From: Bacteroidota bacterium
GTDB taxonomy: Bacteria; Bacteroidota; Bacteroidia; Cytophagales; Cytophagaceae
Reading direction: 5' to 3'
DNA length: 64,000 bases
NCBI GenBank assembly: GCA_023392125.1
Contig: JAEVZS010000008.1
Span: 1 to 64,000 of the forward strand
A program made the translations under genes and the position numbers. Below, piece by piece: positions 1-7,395 of the stretch; position 1 is the stretch's first letter, and every line of letters begins with the position of its first letter. The notes beneath the pieces are model-generated. The model had not been told where the DNA came from, searched no databases, and saw nothing but the letters and a program-made list of their open reading frames with translations.

Positions 1-33
1 GATAGCGTAGTTGCTTGATTTTTAAAGAGTAAT

Positions 34-61
34 GTTGTGTATATTGAGAGTTGGTGGCAAG
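34..61 (+). repeat. Junction motif, copy 1 (degenerate)
   Basis: The core TTGTGTATATTGAGAGTT matches the motif at 494-525 and 7396-7426, with the later part (TGGTGGCAAG) diverged. It is the weakest of the four copies, and no gene follows directly. Confidence 0.4.
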
Positions 62-267
62 GTTAACTGACACCCTGTAGAAATCAATTCTTTTTCTTGG
101 CCGGTCATAAGACCAGCAAAGGGGAAAGGGTTTTTAGTAGAGGGAGGAAAACTTTTACTGGCGGGGAAATAATGTCGATAAGGGAGGTAAGATGCCGCTT
201 GTTTTGGCGGATAAAATTTTGGTTATTATGGTATTGTTAATGATTGATGATCTGGTGAAATAATAGG

Positions 268-298
268 GTATTGCGTATGTTTGACAATTAGCAGCCAT
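268..298 (+). repeat. Junction motif, copy 2
   Basis: The core GTATTGCGTATGTTTGAC is followed by ATTAGCAGCCAT, matching TTAGCGGTCATT of copy 3 with a few changes. About 45 bases upstream also resemble the sequence before copy 4 (both contain GGGAAAATAAT or GTGAAATAAT), so similarity extends beyond the core. Confidence 0.5.
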
Positions 299-493
299 AT
301 TAAGATGATCACAAGGCCATATTGTTTCAAAACTTATATTGTTCGCATTTTGTATTTTTATTTTCAATACAAGTGTTAAAAAAACAGTATAAACAATACA
401 AAGTACGAAAGTATTTATTTGATGTAATTGTTTGGTTTTATTGCTTCTGGTATGAATTTTAATAGTTTTTTAGTGTGTTTTATGAAATTGTTA

Positions 494-525
494 TATTGCG
501 TATATTTATGAGTTAGCGGTCATTG
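494..525 (+). repeat. Junction motif, copy 3, next to the AraC-type gene
   Basis: TATTGCGTATATTTATGA is followed at 512 by GTTAGCGGTCATTG. The octamer GTTAGCGG recurs at 2025-2032 as the right end of the attC-like palindrome, so 512 and 2025 may be two ends of one exchanged unit carrying the two genes between them. Confidence 0.55.
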
Positions 526-547
526 TAAATCAACCGTCCCAAAACAA

Positions 548-1282
548 ATGGAGTACAAAAAGACAGAACCTTACAAAGACTTAAAACCCCTTATTCATTT
601 CTATTGGGAATTAAAAGGAAATGAACTTGAAAGACAGCGGGAACGTGTTTTTCCAGACGGTTGTGCAGGTGTGTTGATGAATTTGGGAGACACTTGTTTA
701 ACAGATAACGGTTCACTTCCTTTGGAATTTGGAAAAACGTATGTAGTTGGTGCAATGACTTCATTTAAAGAAAGTTTTATTGATAGCGATACGCACTTAT
801 TAGGAGTTTGCCTCAAACCAGCAACTTTTTCCAACTTTTATAATTACGGTTCACAAGATTTATTGACTAATGACACCGTTGAATTTGAAAAATCCAATTC
901 ATTTAATGTCGATAAAATCCTTAACAACTCATTCGATTATCTTAACCATTTTTTTTTCGACAGAATAAAAATGAAAAATAACCCCTTGCAATCGGTTATT
1001 CAAGATATTCATTCTACAAATGGACAAATCAGTATTGACGAACTGTCAAAACGAAATTTCAAAACAGTAAGGCAATTAGAGCGGAATTTCAAAAAGCTCG
1101 TTGGTCTATCCCCGAAAGAATATTCAAACATTATTCGCTTTCAAAATGCTTTGAACATCATCAAAAATTCAGATGAAAATCGAAGTTTTTTAGATATTGC
1201 TTTTGAATGTGGCTATTATGACCATTCGCACCTTACCAATGAAATCAAACGCTACACGGGACTTTCGCCATCACAACTTTAA
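548..1282 (+). CDS. AraC-family transcriptional regulator
   Basis: A 244-residue protein with an N-terminal effector-type domain of the DUF6597 kind (about residues 1-125, with the FPDGCAGVLMNLGD stretch) and a C-terminal AraC double helix-turn-helix (about 155-244). The HTH shows the family signature: RQLERNFKKLVGLSPKEY, then FLDIAFECGYYDHSHLTNEIKRYTGLSP. It probably controls its own cluster or the reductase 73 bp downstream. Low GC and an AT-rich codon choice set it apart from the core genes further right. The inducer cannot be told from sequence. The start is the ATG 29 nt after the GTTAGCGG junction. Confidence 0.88.
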   Translation: MEYKKTEPYKDLKPLIHFYWELKGNELERQRERVFPDGCAGVLMNLGDTCLTDNGSLPLEFGKTYVVGAMTSFKESFIDSDTHLLGVCLKPATFSNFYNYGSQDLLTNDTVEFEKSNSFNVDKILNNSFDYLNHFFFDRIKMKNNPLQSVIQDIHSTNGQISIDELSKRNFKTVRQLERNFKKLVGLSPKEYSNIIRFQNALNIIKNSDENRSFLDIAFECGYYDHSHLTNEIKRYTGLSPSQL

Positions 1283-1355
1283 AATTGTCGCATTTTTCCA
1301 AAGTACAAACTGTCGTCCAAAGCTAACTTTGCAGAAACATTAATATTTAAAAAAA

Positions 1356-1889
1356 ATGCGAAAAATATCACTTTTCATTGCAATGAGTTTAGACGGTTAT
1401 ATAGCTCAACCCAATGACGACCTTAGTTTTTTGAAATTAGTAGAAAAAGAAGGCGAAGATTACGGCTATGCAGAATTTACATCAACCATTGACACGCTAA
1501 TTATTGGCAGAAGAACCTATGATTACGTGCTTAAAAATGTCGGCTCATCTCATTACGACAATGGACAACGGGATGTTTATGTCATTACAAGAACAGAAAG
1601 GCAGAATGTAGGTAGAACGACTTTCTATACAGGAAATTTGACCGAATTAGTTAAACGGCTGAAATCCGAGAACGGGAAAAACATTTATTGTGACGGTGGT
1701 GCGGAAGTAATAAATGAACTATTGAAGCACGATTTAATAGACGAGTTTATCATTTCGGTTATACCAGTTTTATTAGGTAACGGAACAAGGCTTTTCAAAG
1801 ATGGTAGACCTGAACAAACATTAGAATTTATCGAAGTCAAAACATTTGAAACAGGGTTGACCCAGTTACATTACAAACGAAAAACATAA
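1356..1889 (+). CDS. Dihydrofolate reductase-like (RibD C-terminal domain) protein
   Basis: A 177-residue single-domain protein of the RibD_C/YyaP-YwjB group. It opens with RKISLFIAMSLDGYIA, the typical first strand and NADPH-site start, and has IDTLIIGRRTYD at about 46-57 and a glycine-rich CDGGAEVINELL at about 111-122, all typical of this fold. Members bind NADPH; most of this small subfamily have no proven substrate, so true folate reduction is not claimed. It lies 73 bp after the AraC-type gene on the same strand. Pairs of an AraC-type regulator with a small reductase are common in mobile Bacteroidota DNA (general knowledge). A large palindrome starts 8 nt after its stop. Confidence 0.85.
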   Translation: MRKISLFIAMSLDGYIAQPNDDLSFLKLVEKEGEDYGYAEFTSTIDTLIIGRRTYDYVLKNVGSSHYDNGQRDVYVITRTERQNVGRTTFYTGNLTELVKRLKSENGKNIYCDGGAEVINELLKHDLIDEFIISVIPVLLGNGTRLFKDGRPEQTLEFIEVKTFETGLTQLHYKRKT

Positions 1890-1897
1890 ACAACGAA

Positions 1898-2032
1898 CCG
1901 CTAACAAGGGTTTTGCGTCAGGCGGGGTTTAGTGCTTCATTTGACGCTTTTTCGTATATTTGAACTTTCAGCTTCGTATCAACGGTAGTGCTAAAAATCC
2001 CGCCCGAACGCAAAGCCCCGAAACGTTAGCGG
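1898..2032. repeat. attC-like long imperfect palindrome
   Basis: The outer arms CCGCTAAC (1898-1905) and GTTAGCGG (2025-2032) are perfect complements. Inner arms around 1911-1926 (TTTTGCGTCAGGCGGG) and 1999-2015 (CCCGCCCGAACGCAAAG) pair with a few bulged bases, and the centre has a ~60-nt variable loop. Outer box, unpaired spacer, inner box, few extrahelical bases and variable terminal structure are how integron attC sites fold. The length (135 bp) is within the attC range. A plain bidirectional terminator is the main alternative. Confidence 0.55.
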
Positions 2033-2141
2033 TAATGGCGGGGCGACACTCAAACTGACAGTGCAACATCAAAAATCATTATGCCATCTCACGAAAAAAA
2101 ATAAAAACCAACGCACAGGAAAAAATTTTGAACCGACACAC

Positions 2142-2204
2142 AGCAAGCACATTTGCAAACCACACAAGCCGACACACAAACCCAAGTTTGCAAAAGAGCT
2201 TGCT
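2142..2204 (+). repeat. Hairpin direct repeat, copy 1
   Basis: The arms AGCAAGC-aca-TTTGCAAAC (2142-2160) and GTTTGCAAA-aga-GCTTGCT (2186-2204) are perfectly complementary apart from the two 3-nt mismatched spacers. The 25-nt loop, CACAAGCCGACAC and flanks, is nearly identical to the copy at 7015-7073. Two paired boxes split by an unpaired spacer resemble attC geometry. Confidence 0.7.
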
Positions 2205-2337
2205 CACCAACCGCACCCAAGCCCACCCACCACCCAGACTTGTTAAAAATCTAAATTTTGGAAAGATTTTTATAGAGCGACATACTTTGGCGTTTCACGC
2301 TTCTACTTTTGTTGCAGAAATTAGAAAAATAAAAAGT

Positions 2338-3486
2338 ATGCAAGTAGTCAATCTCACACTAAACAATAGAACAGACAAAGTTTTTGAACTTGAAAAAACA
2401 TCTGCTAAAATGAACTTATCAGAAGTTTTTGCTGAAAGAAATAGTTCATACCTAAATGAGTTTACGTTATTTGTTGCTCATTTTAACACTATTCCAAACT
2501 TTATCCATGAAGTAGATATTGACTGTAAAAAAGCTAATAACTGGTTTGTTGAAAATTACGCTTCAGAAGTAAAAGAAAATTACTACAACAGGAGATATTA
2601 CAATCGGAGTAAAAAAGCTGAACTTGACGATATTTTTTATTTCCTCTATGAAGATTTAATCGTTGACTTTGATACAAATTGTTCAATAGTTCGTTTTCTA
2701 TATCGCAAAACCGACATCTCTAAAATTGAGAAAATTATAGCGGGTATTCACAAGTTCAAAAAAAGAAAACAAAAGCAAAAGCCCGAAATTTCATTGCTTG
2801 TAAATGCTATGACAGGCATTGAAACAAAATCGTTGCAGATTACAAAACCAAGATTAAGCATTGAGGATAATTATAACGAGGACTTTAAGGAAATTCATCG
2901 CACTATTTTAAAAAGACTTTCCCGAAAGAACGACAAAGGTTTAGTTCTGCTTCATGGCAAACCCGGAACAGGAAAGACTTCATACATTCGTTACTTAATT
3001 GCTTCACTGAAAAAGGATGTTATTTTCTTACCGCCAAATATGGCGAGTGCCATTACAAACCCTAATCTTATTTCAATTCTTATAGACAACCCAAATTCAA
3101 TTTTTGTAATTGAAGATGCCGAAAATATTGTTGTTGACCGAGAGCAAGACGGAGGCTCTCCTGTGTCGGCATTACTGAATATTTCTGACGGCTTGCTTGC
3201 CGACTGCCTGAATGTTCAAATAATTTGTTCATTCAATACGGATATTTCAAAAATTGATAGTGCATTAATGAGAAAAGGACGACTGATTGCAAAGTATGAG
3301 TTTAAAGAATTGGAAATTGAAAAAGCTCAACAACTTTCAAGCAAATTAGGCTTTGACACAAAGATAAATAAGCCAATGACATTGACTTCAATTTACAATC
3401 AAGACGAAAAGGATTTTCAACAATCAAGAAAAAACAATCCGATAGGATTTCAAGCAATAAACAATAACAGGTTAGCCGAAAACTGA
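2338..3486 (+). CDS. AAA-family ATPase (Bcs1-like core), first gene of candidate defence operon
   Basis: A 382-residue protein. The N-terminal half (about 1-190) has no recognised domain. The C-terminal half is an AAA module: Walker A HGKPGTGKT near 205-213, Walker B-like IFVIEDAEN near 254-262 (ED rather than the usual DE), a sensor-1 stretch IICSFNTD near 293, and DSALMRKGR near 305-313 carrying candidate arginine fingers. The order matches Bcs1/FtsH-type AAA proteins that remodel or thread substrates. The start is set at 2338 because upstream codons read through a repeat. A 32-nt gap precedes the next gene. A role as sensor or motor for the downstream nucleases is inference. Confidence 0.78.
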   Translation: MQVVNLTLNNRTDKVFELEKTSAKMNLSEVFAERNSSYLNEFTLFVAHFNTIPNFIHEVDIDCKKANNWFVENYASEVKENYYNRRYYNRSKKAELDDIFYFLYEDLIVDFDTNCSIVRFLYRKTDISKIEKIIAGIHKFKKRKQKQKPEISLLVNAMTGIETKSLQITKPRLSIEDNYNEDFKEIHRTILKRLSRKNDKGLVLLHGKPGTGKTSYIRYLIASLKKDVIFLPPNMASAITNPNLISILIDNPNSIFVIEDAENIVVDREQDGGSPVSALLNISDGLLADCLNVQIICSFNTDISKIDSALMRKGRLIAKYEFKELEIEKAQQLSSKLGFDTKINKPMTLTSIYNQDEKDFQQSRKNNPIGFQAINNNRLAEN

Positions 3487-3518
3487 ACAGAGTAGGCATT
3501 AATAAAAAAGTATAAAAT

Positions 3519-3818
3519 ATGATTTCAGACGTAAGAGAAAAAGGAAGCCTCATTGAGGTTTACGATGCAAACAGCAAAAGAATTTCCTACATGAGTGCGG
3601 GAAGCAAAGAACTTGTAGGTGTAGCAAGTAACTTCTTTGTTGTTATCAACAGTTCATTAATTGAAGTGTATGACGAAAAATGTAAACGCATTTCATACAT
3701 GAGCAAAGGGAGTAAAATTGTGAGAGGTGCAGCAGGCAATACATTTACAGTTAAAAATGGTAGCCTGATTGAAACATACGATGAAAAATGCAAAAGAATT
3801 AGTTACAAAAGTGCTTAG
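3519..3818 (+). CDS. Small protein of three tandem ~34-residue repeats
   Basis: A 99-residue protein made almost wholly of three copies of a unit with the core SLIEVYDEKCKRISYMS followed by GSK-x3-G-x-A-x-N-x-F-x-V. Alternating hydrophobic and polar residues point to beta hairpins, as in small beta-propeller or MORN-like blades. No catalytic residues stand out and I do not recognise a named family. It sits between the ATPase and the exonuclease, and its 3' end overlaps the exonuclease start by 38 nt, which implies co-expression. It may be a binding or adaptor subunit. The minus-strand frame over the same bases is a shadow of the repeat. Confidence 0.7.
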   Translation: MISDVREKGSLIEVYDANSKRISYMSAGSKELVGVASNFFVVINSSLIEVYDEKCKRISYMSKGSKIVRGAAGNTFTVKNGSLIETYDEKCKRISYKSA

Positions 3819-4308
3819 TTCCTATACAGCAATTGACTTTGAAACCGCACAAGGCAAGCGTTGGAGCATTTGTCAGGTTGGTTTGGTTCGTGTAGAAAAT
3901 CAAGTAATCACAGAGCAATTATCAATTTTGGTGCAACCACCGGATAACTATTACTGGAACAACTTTATTGACATACATGGAATTAACCCCGAACTGACAG
4001 CAAATGCACCAACATTCGGCAGTATTTGGCATCAAATTGAACCTTTTATTACAAATCAGAATGTTGTTGCTCATAATGGTTTTGCTTTTGACTTTCATTG
4101 CTTAAATCAGGTATTGGAATACTATAATATTCCAAGTCCAGAATATACAGGACATTGCACCTACCGAATTTTTGGAGATAATTTGGCTTCACTTTGTAAC
4201 CAATATAAAATCAGCCTCAATCATCACGATGCTTTGAGCGATGCAAAGGCTTGTGCCCAACTTTTTAATTTACATTTGAACAACAACTTAATAAATGGAA
4301 GTAGATAA
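3781..4308 (+). CDS. DEDDh 3'-5' exonuclease (DnaQ / Pol III epsilon-like)
   Basis: A 175-residue single-domain protein. ExoI motif AIDFETA (about 16-22) gives D18 and E20. ExoII VVAHNGFAFDFHCL (about 94-107) gives the second Asp. ExoIII HHDALSDAKACAQL (about 149-162) gives the H-x4-D of the DEDDh class. Such enzymes remove nucleotides from DNA or RNA 3' ends using two metal ions. ATG 3781 is preferred; TTG 3769 is possible but less likely. It overlaps the previous gene by 38 nt and the next by 14 nt, so all are translated from one transcript. A free-standing DEDDh nuclease beside an AAA ATPase and a DUF262 protein suggests nucleic-acid defence. Confidence 0.85.
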   Translation: MKNAKELVTKVLSSYTAIDFETAQGKRWSICQVGLVRVENQVITEQLSILVQPPDNYYWNNFIDIHGINPELTANAPTFGSIWHQIEPFITNQNVVAHNGFAFDFHCLNQVLEYYNIPSPEYTGHCTYRIFGDNLASLCNQYKISLNHHDALSDAKACAQLFNLHLNNNLINGSR

Positions 4309-6082
4309 AACGTTTACCATTAGTGCTAAAACCTGCACTCTTAAATATAACAAGCAAGAGGGCAAAGCCACTATTTTAGATAACAATGTCCAATATATTA
4401 TCCCAATATATCAACGACCTTATTCTTGGACTGATGAACAATTGAGGAAATTTATTTCTGATATTTTCACTTCGTTTTGGGGCAATGACGGAAATTCCGA
4501 TAAAGAACCAATGTTTATTGGCACAATGCAATTATCCACCAAAAATGCCAATAACGAACAAGATATTATTGACGGACAGCAACGACTCACTACTTTTCTC
4601 ATTTTTTTAAAAGTTCTAAAAGTGAAATTCCCCGACTGCGAAGAATTAAAAAACATAAACCTTAATTGGTTATCTACAAGAGTAAATAATGGCAAACAGC
4701 AATCATACCTTGAAGAAGTCATTACAAGTGATTTATCATTTAACGATGAAACGCTAAATCCTTACTTGAAAAATGCTTTTCTAATAAATGAATTAATTGA
4801 GGAAGAAACAAAAAATGAAGAAGGACAATCTCTTTCATTTAACATTGACGAGTTTGTAAAGCACTTATTAAGCAACGTGTATTTTGTTGTCATTGAAACC
4901 CGAGCAGGACTTTCTAAGACATTACAAATTTTCAACGCTATCAATACAACAGGGTTAGACTTAAACGGTGGCGATATTTTCAAAATCAGAATGTATGAAT
5001 ATTTAACTTCAAAAAAAGGGAAAGACGAAACCGCATTTGATGAAATTAGTAAGTTGTATCATACGATTGACGAATACAACTCAAAATTAAAATACAATGC
5101 CACTAACATTACAGGAATTTTGAGTATTTATCAGTACATATTGATTGCAAAATACAATCTTCCTGTTGTCCTTTACGGTTATGGAACTGATACTTTCTTT
5201 GAAAGACTTTTTGATACAATTCTTGGCAATCAACTTCACGACCATTTTAGAAACAACGTAAAGAATGTTGAATTATCCATAGAAGAAATTGAAAAAATAA
5301 TTGAAGTCCGTTATAAATGGGAAGATGATTGGTACAAAACCGCAGAAGATTTGTGTTGCTATAAGTTAATTGAACATTCAAGATACGGAAGATATGCTGA
5401 TTTATTGCCTGTTATTTTGATGTTTCAAAACTTGGAATACGACAGGTTCAATTTTGTAAGACTTTTATCAAGAGTGTACTTTATCTATTCCGTTAGATTT
5501 CAAAAATCAATTTATGACATAAATAATTGGACTTATGAATTGATTAAAGAAATAATCAAAGGAGATTCTTATGAAGCGATTGTGTCAAAAATTAAAGCCA
5601 AAATTTCGGACAGAAATTCTCATAACAATGGCTACTATAATTTGGATTGGTTCATATCCGAAAACCTTACGGAAAACGCAAAAAGAAAAAATTTAATTTG
5701 TCGCCTTTCTGCAATGTTGGAAGAAGATTACAAAACAGAAAACGAACCTCAAATTAAAAAAATAGAGAAAGCACTTTGGGGTACTGCAATTGACATTGAA
5801 CATATACAATCTTATCACGACAGCAATGGAGATAAAAGACAGGATATTTGGGATGAATGGCAAGAAAATATTAATTCAATCGGCAATCTGATGATTTTGG
5901 AGCAAGAAATCAATCGTTCAATAAGCAATAATCCTTATGATGTGAAAATTGGCAGATACCCTGAAAGCAACTTTTCAATTGTAAAAAATCAGCCAGTTCA
6001 ATACTTGAACTGGGATTTAGACAAATGTTTATTACGGAAACAAAAAGAAACTCAAAAAATACTTGATTATATTTTCAATTAA
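4295..6082 (+). CDS. DUF262/DUF1524 protein (GmrSD-type nuclease)
   Basis: A 595-residue protein with both halves of the GmrS-GmrD architecture. The N-terminal DUF262 (ParB/Srx-like NTPase fold) shows IPIYQRPYSW near 36-45 and IDGQQRLTTF near 91-100. The C-terminal DUF1524 HNH-like nuclease shows DIEHIQSY near 500 and SIGNLMILEQEINRSISN near 527-544. In characterised GmrSD and related type IV enzymes, the DUF262 domain hydrolyses nucleotides and licenses cleavage of modified phage DNA. The target is unknown here. It overlaps the exonuclease by 14 nt and its stop abuts the next start. It is probably the main effector of the operon. Confidence 0.85.
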   Translation: MEVDKTFTISAKTCTLKYNKQEGKATILDNNVQYIIPIYQRPYSWTDEQLRKFISDIFTSFWGNDGNSDKEPMFIGTMQLSTKNANNEQDIIDGQQRLTTFLIFLKVLKVKFPDCEELKNINLNWLSTRVNNGKQQSYLEEVITSDLSFNDETLNPYLKNAFLINELIEEETKNEEGQSLSFNIDEFVKHLLSNVYFVVIETRAGLSKTLQIFNAINTTGLDLNGGDIFKIRMYEYLTSKKGKDETAFDEISKLYHTIDEYNSKLKYNATNITGILSIYQYILIAKYNLPVVLYGYGTDTFFERLFDTILGNQLHDHFRNNVKNVELSIEEIEKIIEVRYKWEDDWYKTAEDLCCYKLIEHSRYGRYADLLPVILMFQNLEYDRFNFVRLLSRVYFIYSVRFQKSIYDINNWTYELIKEIIKGDSYEAIVSKIKAKISDRNSHNNGYYNLDWFISENLTENAKRKNLICRLSAMLEEDYKTENEPQIKKIEKALWGTAIDIEHIQSYHDSNGDKRQDIWDEWQENINSIGNLMILEQEINRSISNNPYDVKIGRYPESNFSIVKNQPVQYLNWDLDKCLLRKQKETQKILDYIFN

Positions 6083-7000
6083 ATGTCAAAACGAGGCTAC
6101 ATATCCCGATACCTGCTTATTCTAAAAAAGCTAAAAGTAAAACCTTACTCAACTTATGAGGAATTGCAAAGTTATATTGATAATCAATTTGATTATTTGC
6201 AAATGCAAGACGACACTTTGAATATTGGTTTTTCTAAACGAACACTTCAACGGGATATTAAAGAAATCAGAAACGTTTTTGGAATTGATATTGAATATTC
6301 AAAAACAAACAAAGGTTATTACATCAGCCAAAGCGAAACGGAAAATATGAATTTTCAAAGAATGATTGAAGCCTTTGATATGTTCAATTCATTAAACCTT
6401 GCACAAGACTTGACACCTTTTATTCACTTGGAAAAACGCAGGCCACAAGGAACAGAAAATTTATATGGATTGCTTCATGCTATCAAAAACAAACTTCAAA
6501 TAAAATTCACATATCAGAAATTTTGGGAGGATGAAAATAGTCAACGTTTAGTAGAACCTTATGCGTTAAAGGAGTTTAAAAACCGTTGGTATATCATGGC
6601 TAAAGATAGTAAAGATAAAAATATAAAGAGTTTTGCTCTGGACCGTCTGACAAACCTTGAAATAACAAATCAACCGTATCAGTATCCTGAAAATTACAAC
6701 ATAGAACAAGGTTACCGCTACTGCTTTGGTATTATAAGTCCAAATGACGAAGAACCACAAGACATTATTCTATCGTTTGATCCTTTTCAAGGAAAATATA
6801 TCAAGACATTGCCATTACACGACACACAACAGATTTTGGTGGACAATGAAGAAGAAACTAAAATCAAGCTGAAACTTTGCCTGACACATGACTTATTAAT
6901 GGAGTTACTTTCTTTTGGTGACAACATGAAAGTAATTGAACCAAAATCGCTGGCTGACCAAATTAAACAAGCACATAAAAACGCATACAAACAATATTAG
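6083..7000 (+). CDS. WYL-domain transcriptional regulator
   Basis: A 305-residue protein. The N-terminal winged helix (about 1-70, with FSKRTLQRDIKEIRNVFGI) is followed by a WYL domain (about 130-215, with IKFTYQKFW, VEPYALKEFKNRWYIMA and FALDRLTNLEI) and a C-terminal WCX-like extension. WYL regulators bind nucleotide or nucleic-acid ligands and often control phage-defence loci (established knowledge). Its ATG follows directly on the TAA of the DUF262 gene, so it is the last cistron of this operon and probably self-regulates it. Hairpin repeat copy 2 begins 14 nt after its stop. Confidence 0.87.
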   Translation: MSKRGYISRYLLILKKLKVKPYSTYEELQSYIDNQFDYLQMQDDTLNIGFSKRTLQRDIKEIRNVFGIDIEYSKTNKGYYISQSETENMNFQRMIEAFDMFNSLNLAQDLTPFIHLEKRRPQGTENLYGLLHAIKNKLQIKFTYQKFWEDENSQRLVEPYALKEFKNRWYIMAKDSKDKNIKSFALDRLTNLEITNQPYQYPENYNIEQGYRYCFGIISPNDEEPQDIILSFDPFQGKYIKTLPLHDTQQILVDNEEETKIKLKLCLTHDLLMELLSFGDNMKVIEPKSLADQIKQAHKNAYKQY

Positions 7001-7014
7001 CCAACACACAAGGT

Positions 7015-7073
7015 CAAGCACATTTGCAAACCGCACAAGCCGACACGCAAACCAAAGTTTGCAAAAGAGCTTG
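7015..7073 (+). repeat. Hairpin direct repeat, copy 2
   Basis: CAAGC-aca-TTTGCAAAC (7015-7031) pairs with GTTTGCAAA-aga-GCTTG (7057-7073). The sequence matches copy 1 at 2142-2204 with only a few substitutions and lies in the same orientation, 4.87 kb away. Confidence 0.7.
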
Positions 7074-7108
7074 CCCTTTTCCCGACACGAAAGGACAAAA
7101 TTTTCACC

Positions 7109-7131
7109 TCGGTCTGTGGCGCACAGACCGA
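7109..7131. repeat. Perfect 10-bp hairpin, 3-nt loop
   Basis: TCGGTCTGTG and CACAGACCGA surround a GCG loop. No T-run follows on either strand, so it is a weak terminator candidate. It may terminate the WYL operon or be part of the mobile boundary. Confidence 0.55.
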
Positions 7132-7219
7132 AATATACAGGTTGTGAATCAGGTAGGTAAATTATCCGAAATATTCTCTGTAATCAGGGATTTTACTATA
7201 CTTCTTTACATACATTGCG

Positions 7220-7259
7220 GTCGGTGTGCCACGCGACCGCGGAGAGACGGCACACCGAC
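7220..7259. repeat. 11-bp perfect inverted repeat
   Basis: GTCGGTGTGCC (7220-7230) and GGCACACCGAC (7249-7259) flank an 18-nt GC-rich spacer in otherwise AT-rich DNA. This resembles a small palindromic repeat element. Copy number elsewhere in the genome is unknown. Confidence 0.55.
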
Positions 7260-7395
7260 TACGGGGATAGGGGCGAAAATATTTTCTGGTCCAAAGGAAT
7301 GTAAGAAGCGAAATGGAAAGCTACTTGTTGTATTGGTTAAAAGTTTGGGTTCTTATTGTGACGGCAATGGTTGACGACCTGGGAAAATAATGATC

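Larger units (their letters stand above)
1..547. other. AT-rich accessory intergenic region without a convincing gene
   Basis: No reading frame here looks like a real protein. A 70-codon minus-strand frame at 155-367 has no recognisable features and overlaps a repeated motif, so I leave it uncalled. The stretch holds three of the four copies of a junction motif (34-61, 268-298, 494-525), the last ending just before the AraC-type gene. It looks like remnants of successive insertions. Confidence 0.6.
512..2032 (+). mobile_element. Putative gene cassette (AraC-type regulator plus reductase) ending in an attC-like site
   Basis: GTTAGCGG occurs at 512-519 and again at 2025-2032. Between them are two same-strand genes, and after the second stop codon comes a long imperfect palindrome ending in the second octamer. 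A short leader, gene(s), then a foldable recombination site is how integron cassettes are built (known for that family). Against it: two genes is more than usual, the boxes do not fully match the classical RYYYAAC/GTTRRRY consensus, and no integrase gene is in the window. The cassette interpretation is inference. Confidence 0.4.
1890..2337. other. Intergenic region with two foldable repeats
   Basis: No gene is called here. It contains the 1898-2032 palindrome and hairpin repeat copy 1 (2142-2204). Open frames run through 2128-2337 in phase with the ATPase, but their translation is low-complexity and an equivalent sequence recurs after 7015 with no gene attached. The ATPase start is therefore put at 2338. 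Confidence 0.6.
2142..7073 (+). mobile_element. Putative mobile module: five genes bracketed by direct hairpin repeats
   Basis: Direct copies of a ~60-nt hairpin-forming sequence lie at 2142-2204 and 7015-7073. Exactly one same-strand operon (ATPase, repeat protein, exonuclease, DUF262 nuclease, WYL regulator) fills the interval, and the second copy starts 14 nt after the last stop. The interval is AT-rich. No transposase, integrase or short target duplication was seen, so the transfer mechanism is unknown. Acquisition as one unit is inference from the flanking repeats and composition. Confidence 0.5.

Noticed and set aside
155..367. 70-codon minus-strand frame
   Set aside because: No domain, no signal, overlaps junction motif copy 2; likely chance in AT-rich DNA.
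2128..2337. N-terminal extension of the AAA ATPase frame
   Set aside because: The translation is low-complexity (many Thr, His, Asn) and derives from hairpin repeat copy 1, whose other copy at 7015 is not coding. The natural start is ATG 2338.
2142..7073. The two hairpin copies as a CRISPR array or composite transposon
   Set aside because: Only two copies 4.9 kb apart with genes between and no spacers; no transposase or terminal target duplication seen.
6936..7374. Two overlapping plus-strand frames after the WYL gene
   Set aside because: They translate the hairpin repeat and neighbouring inverted repeats and overlap the end of the WYL gene; no protein-like character.
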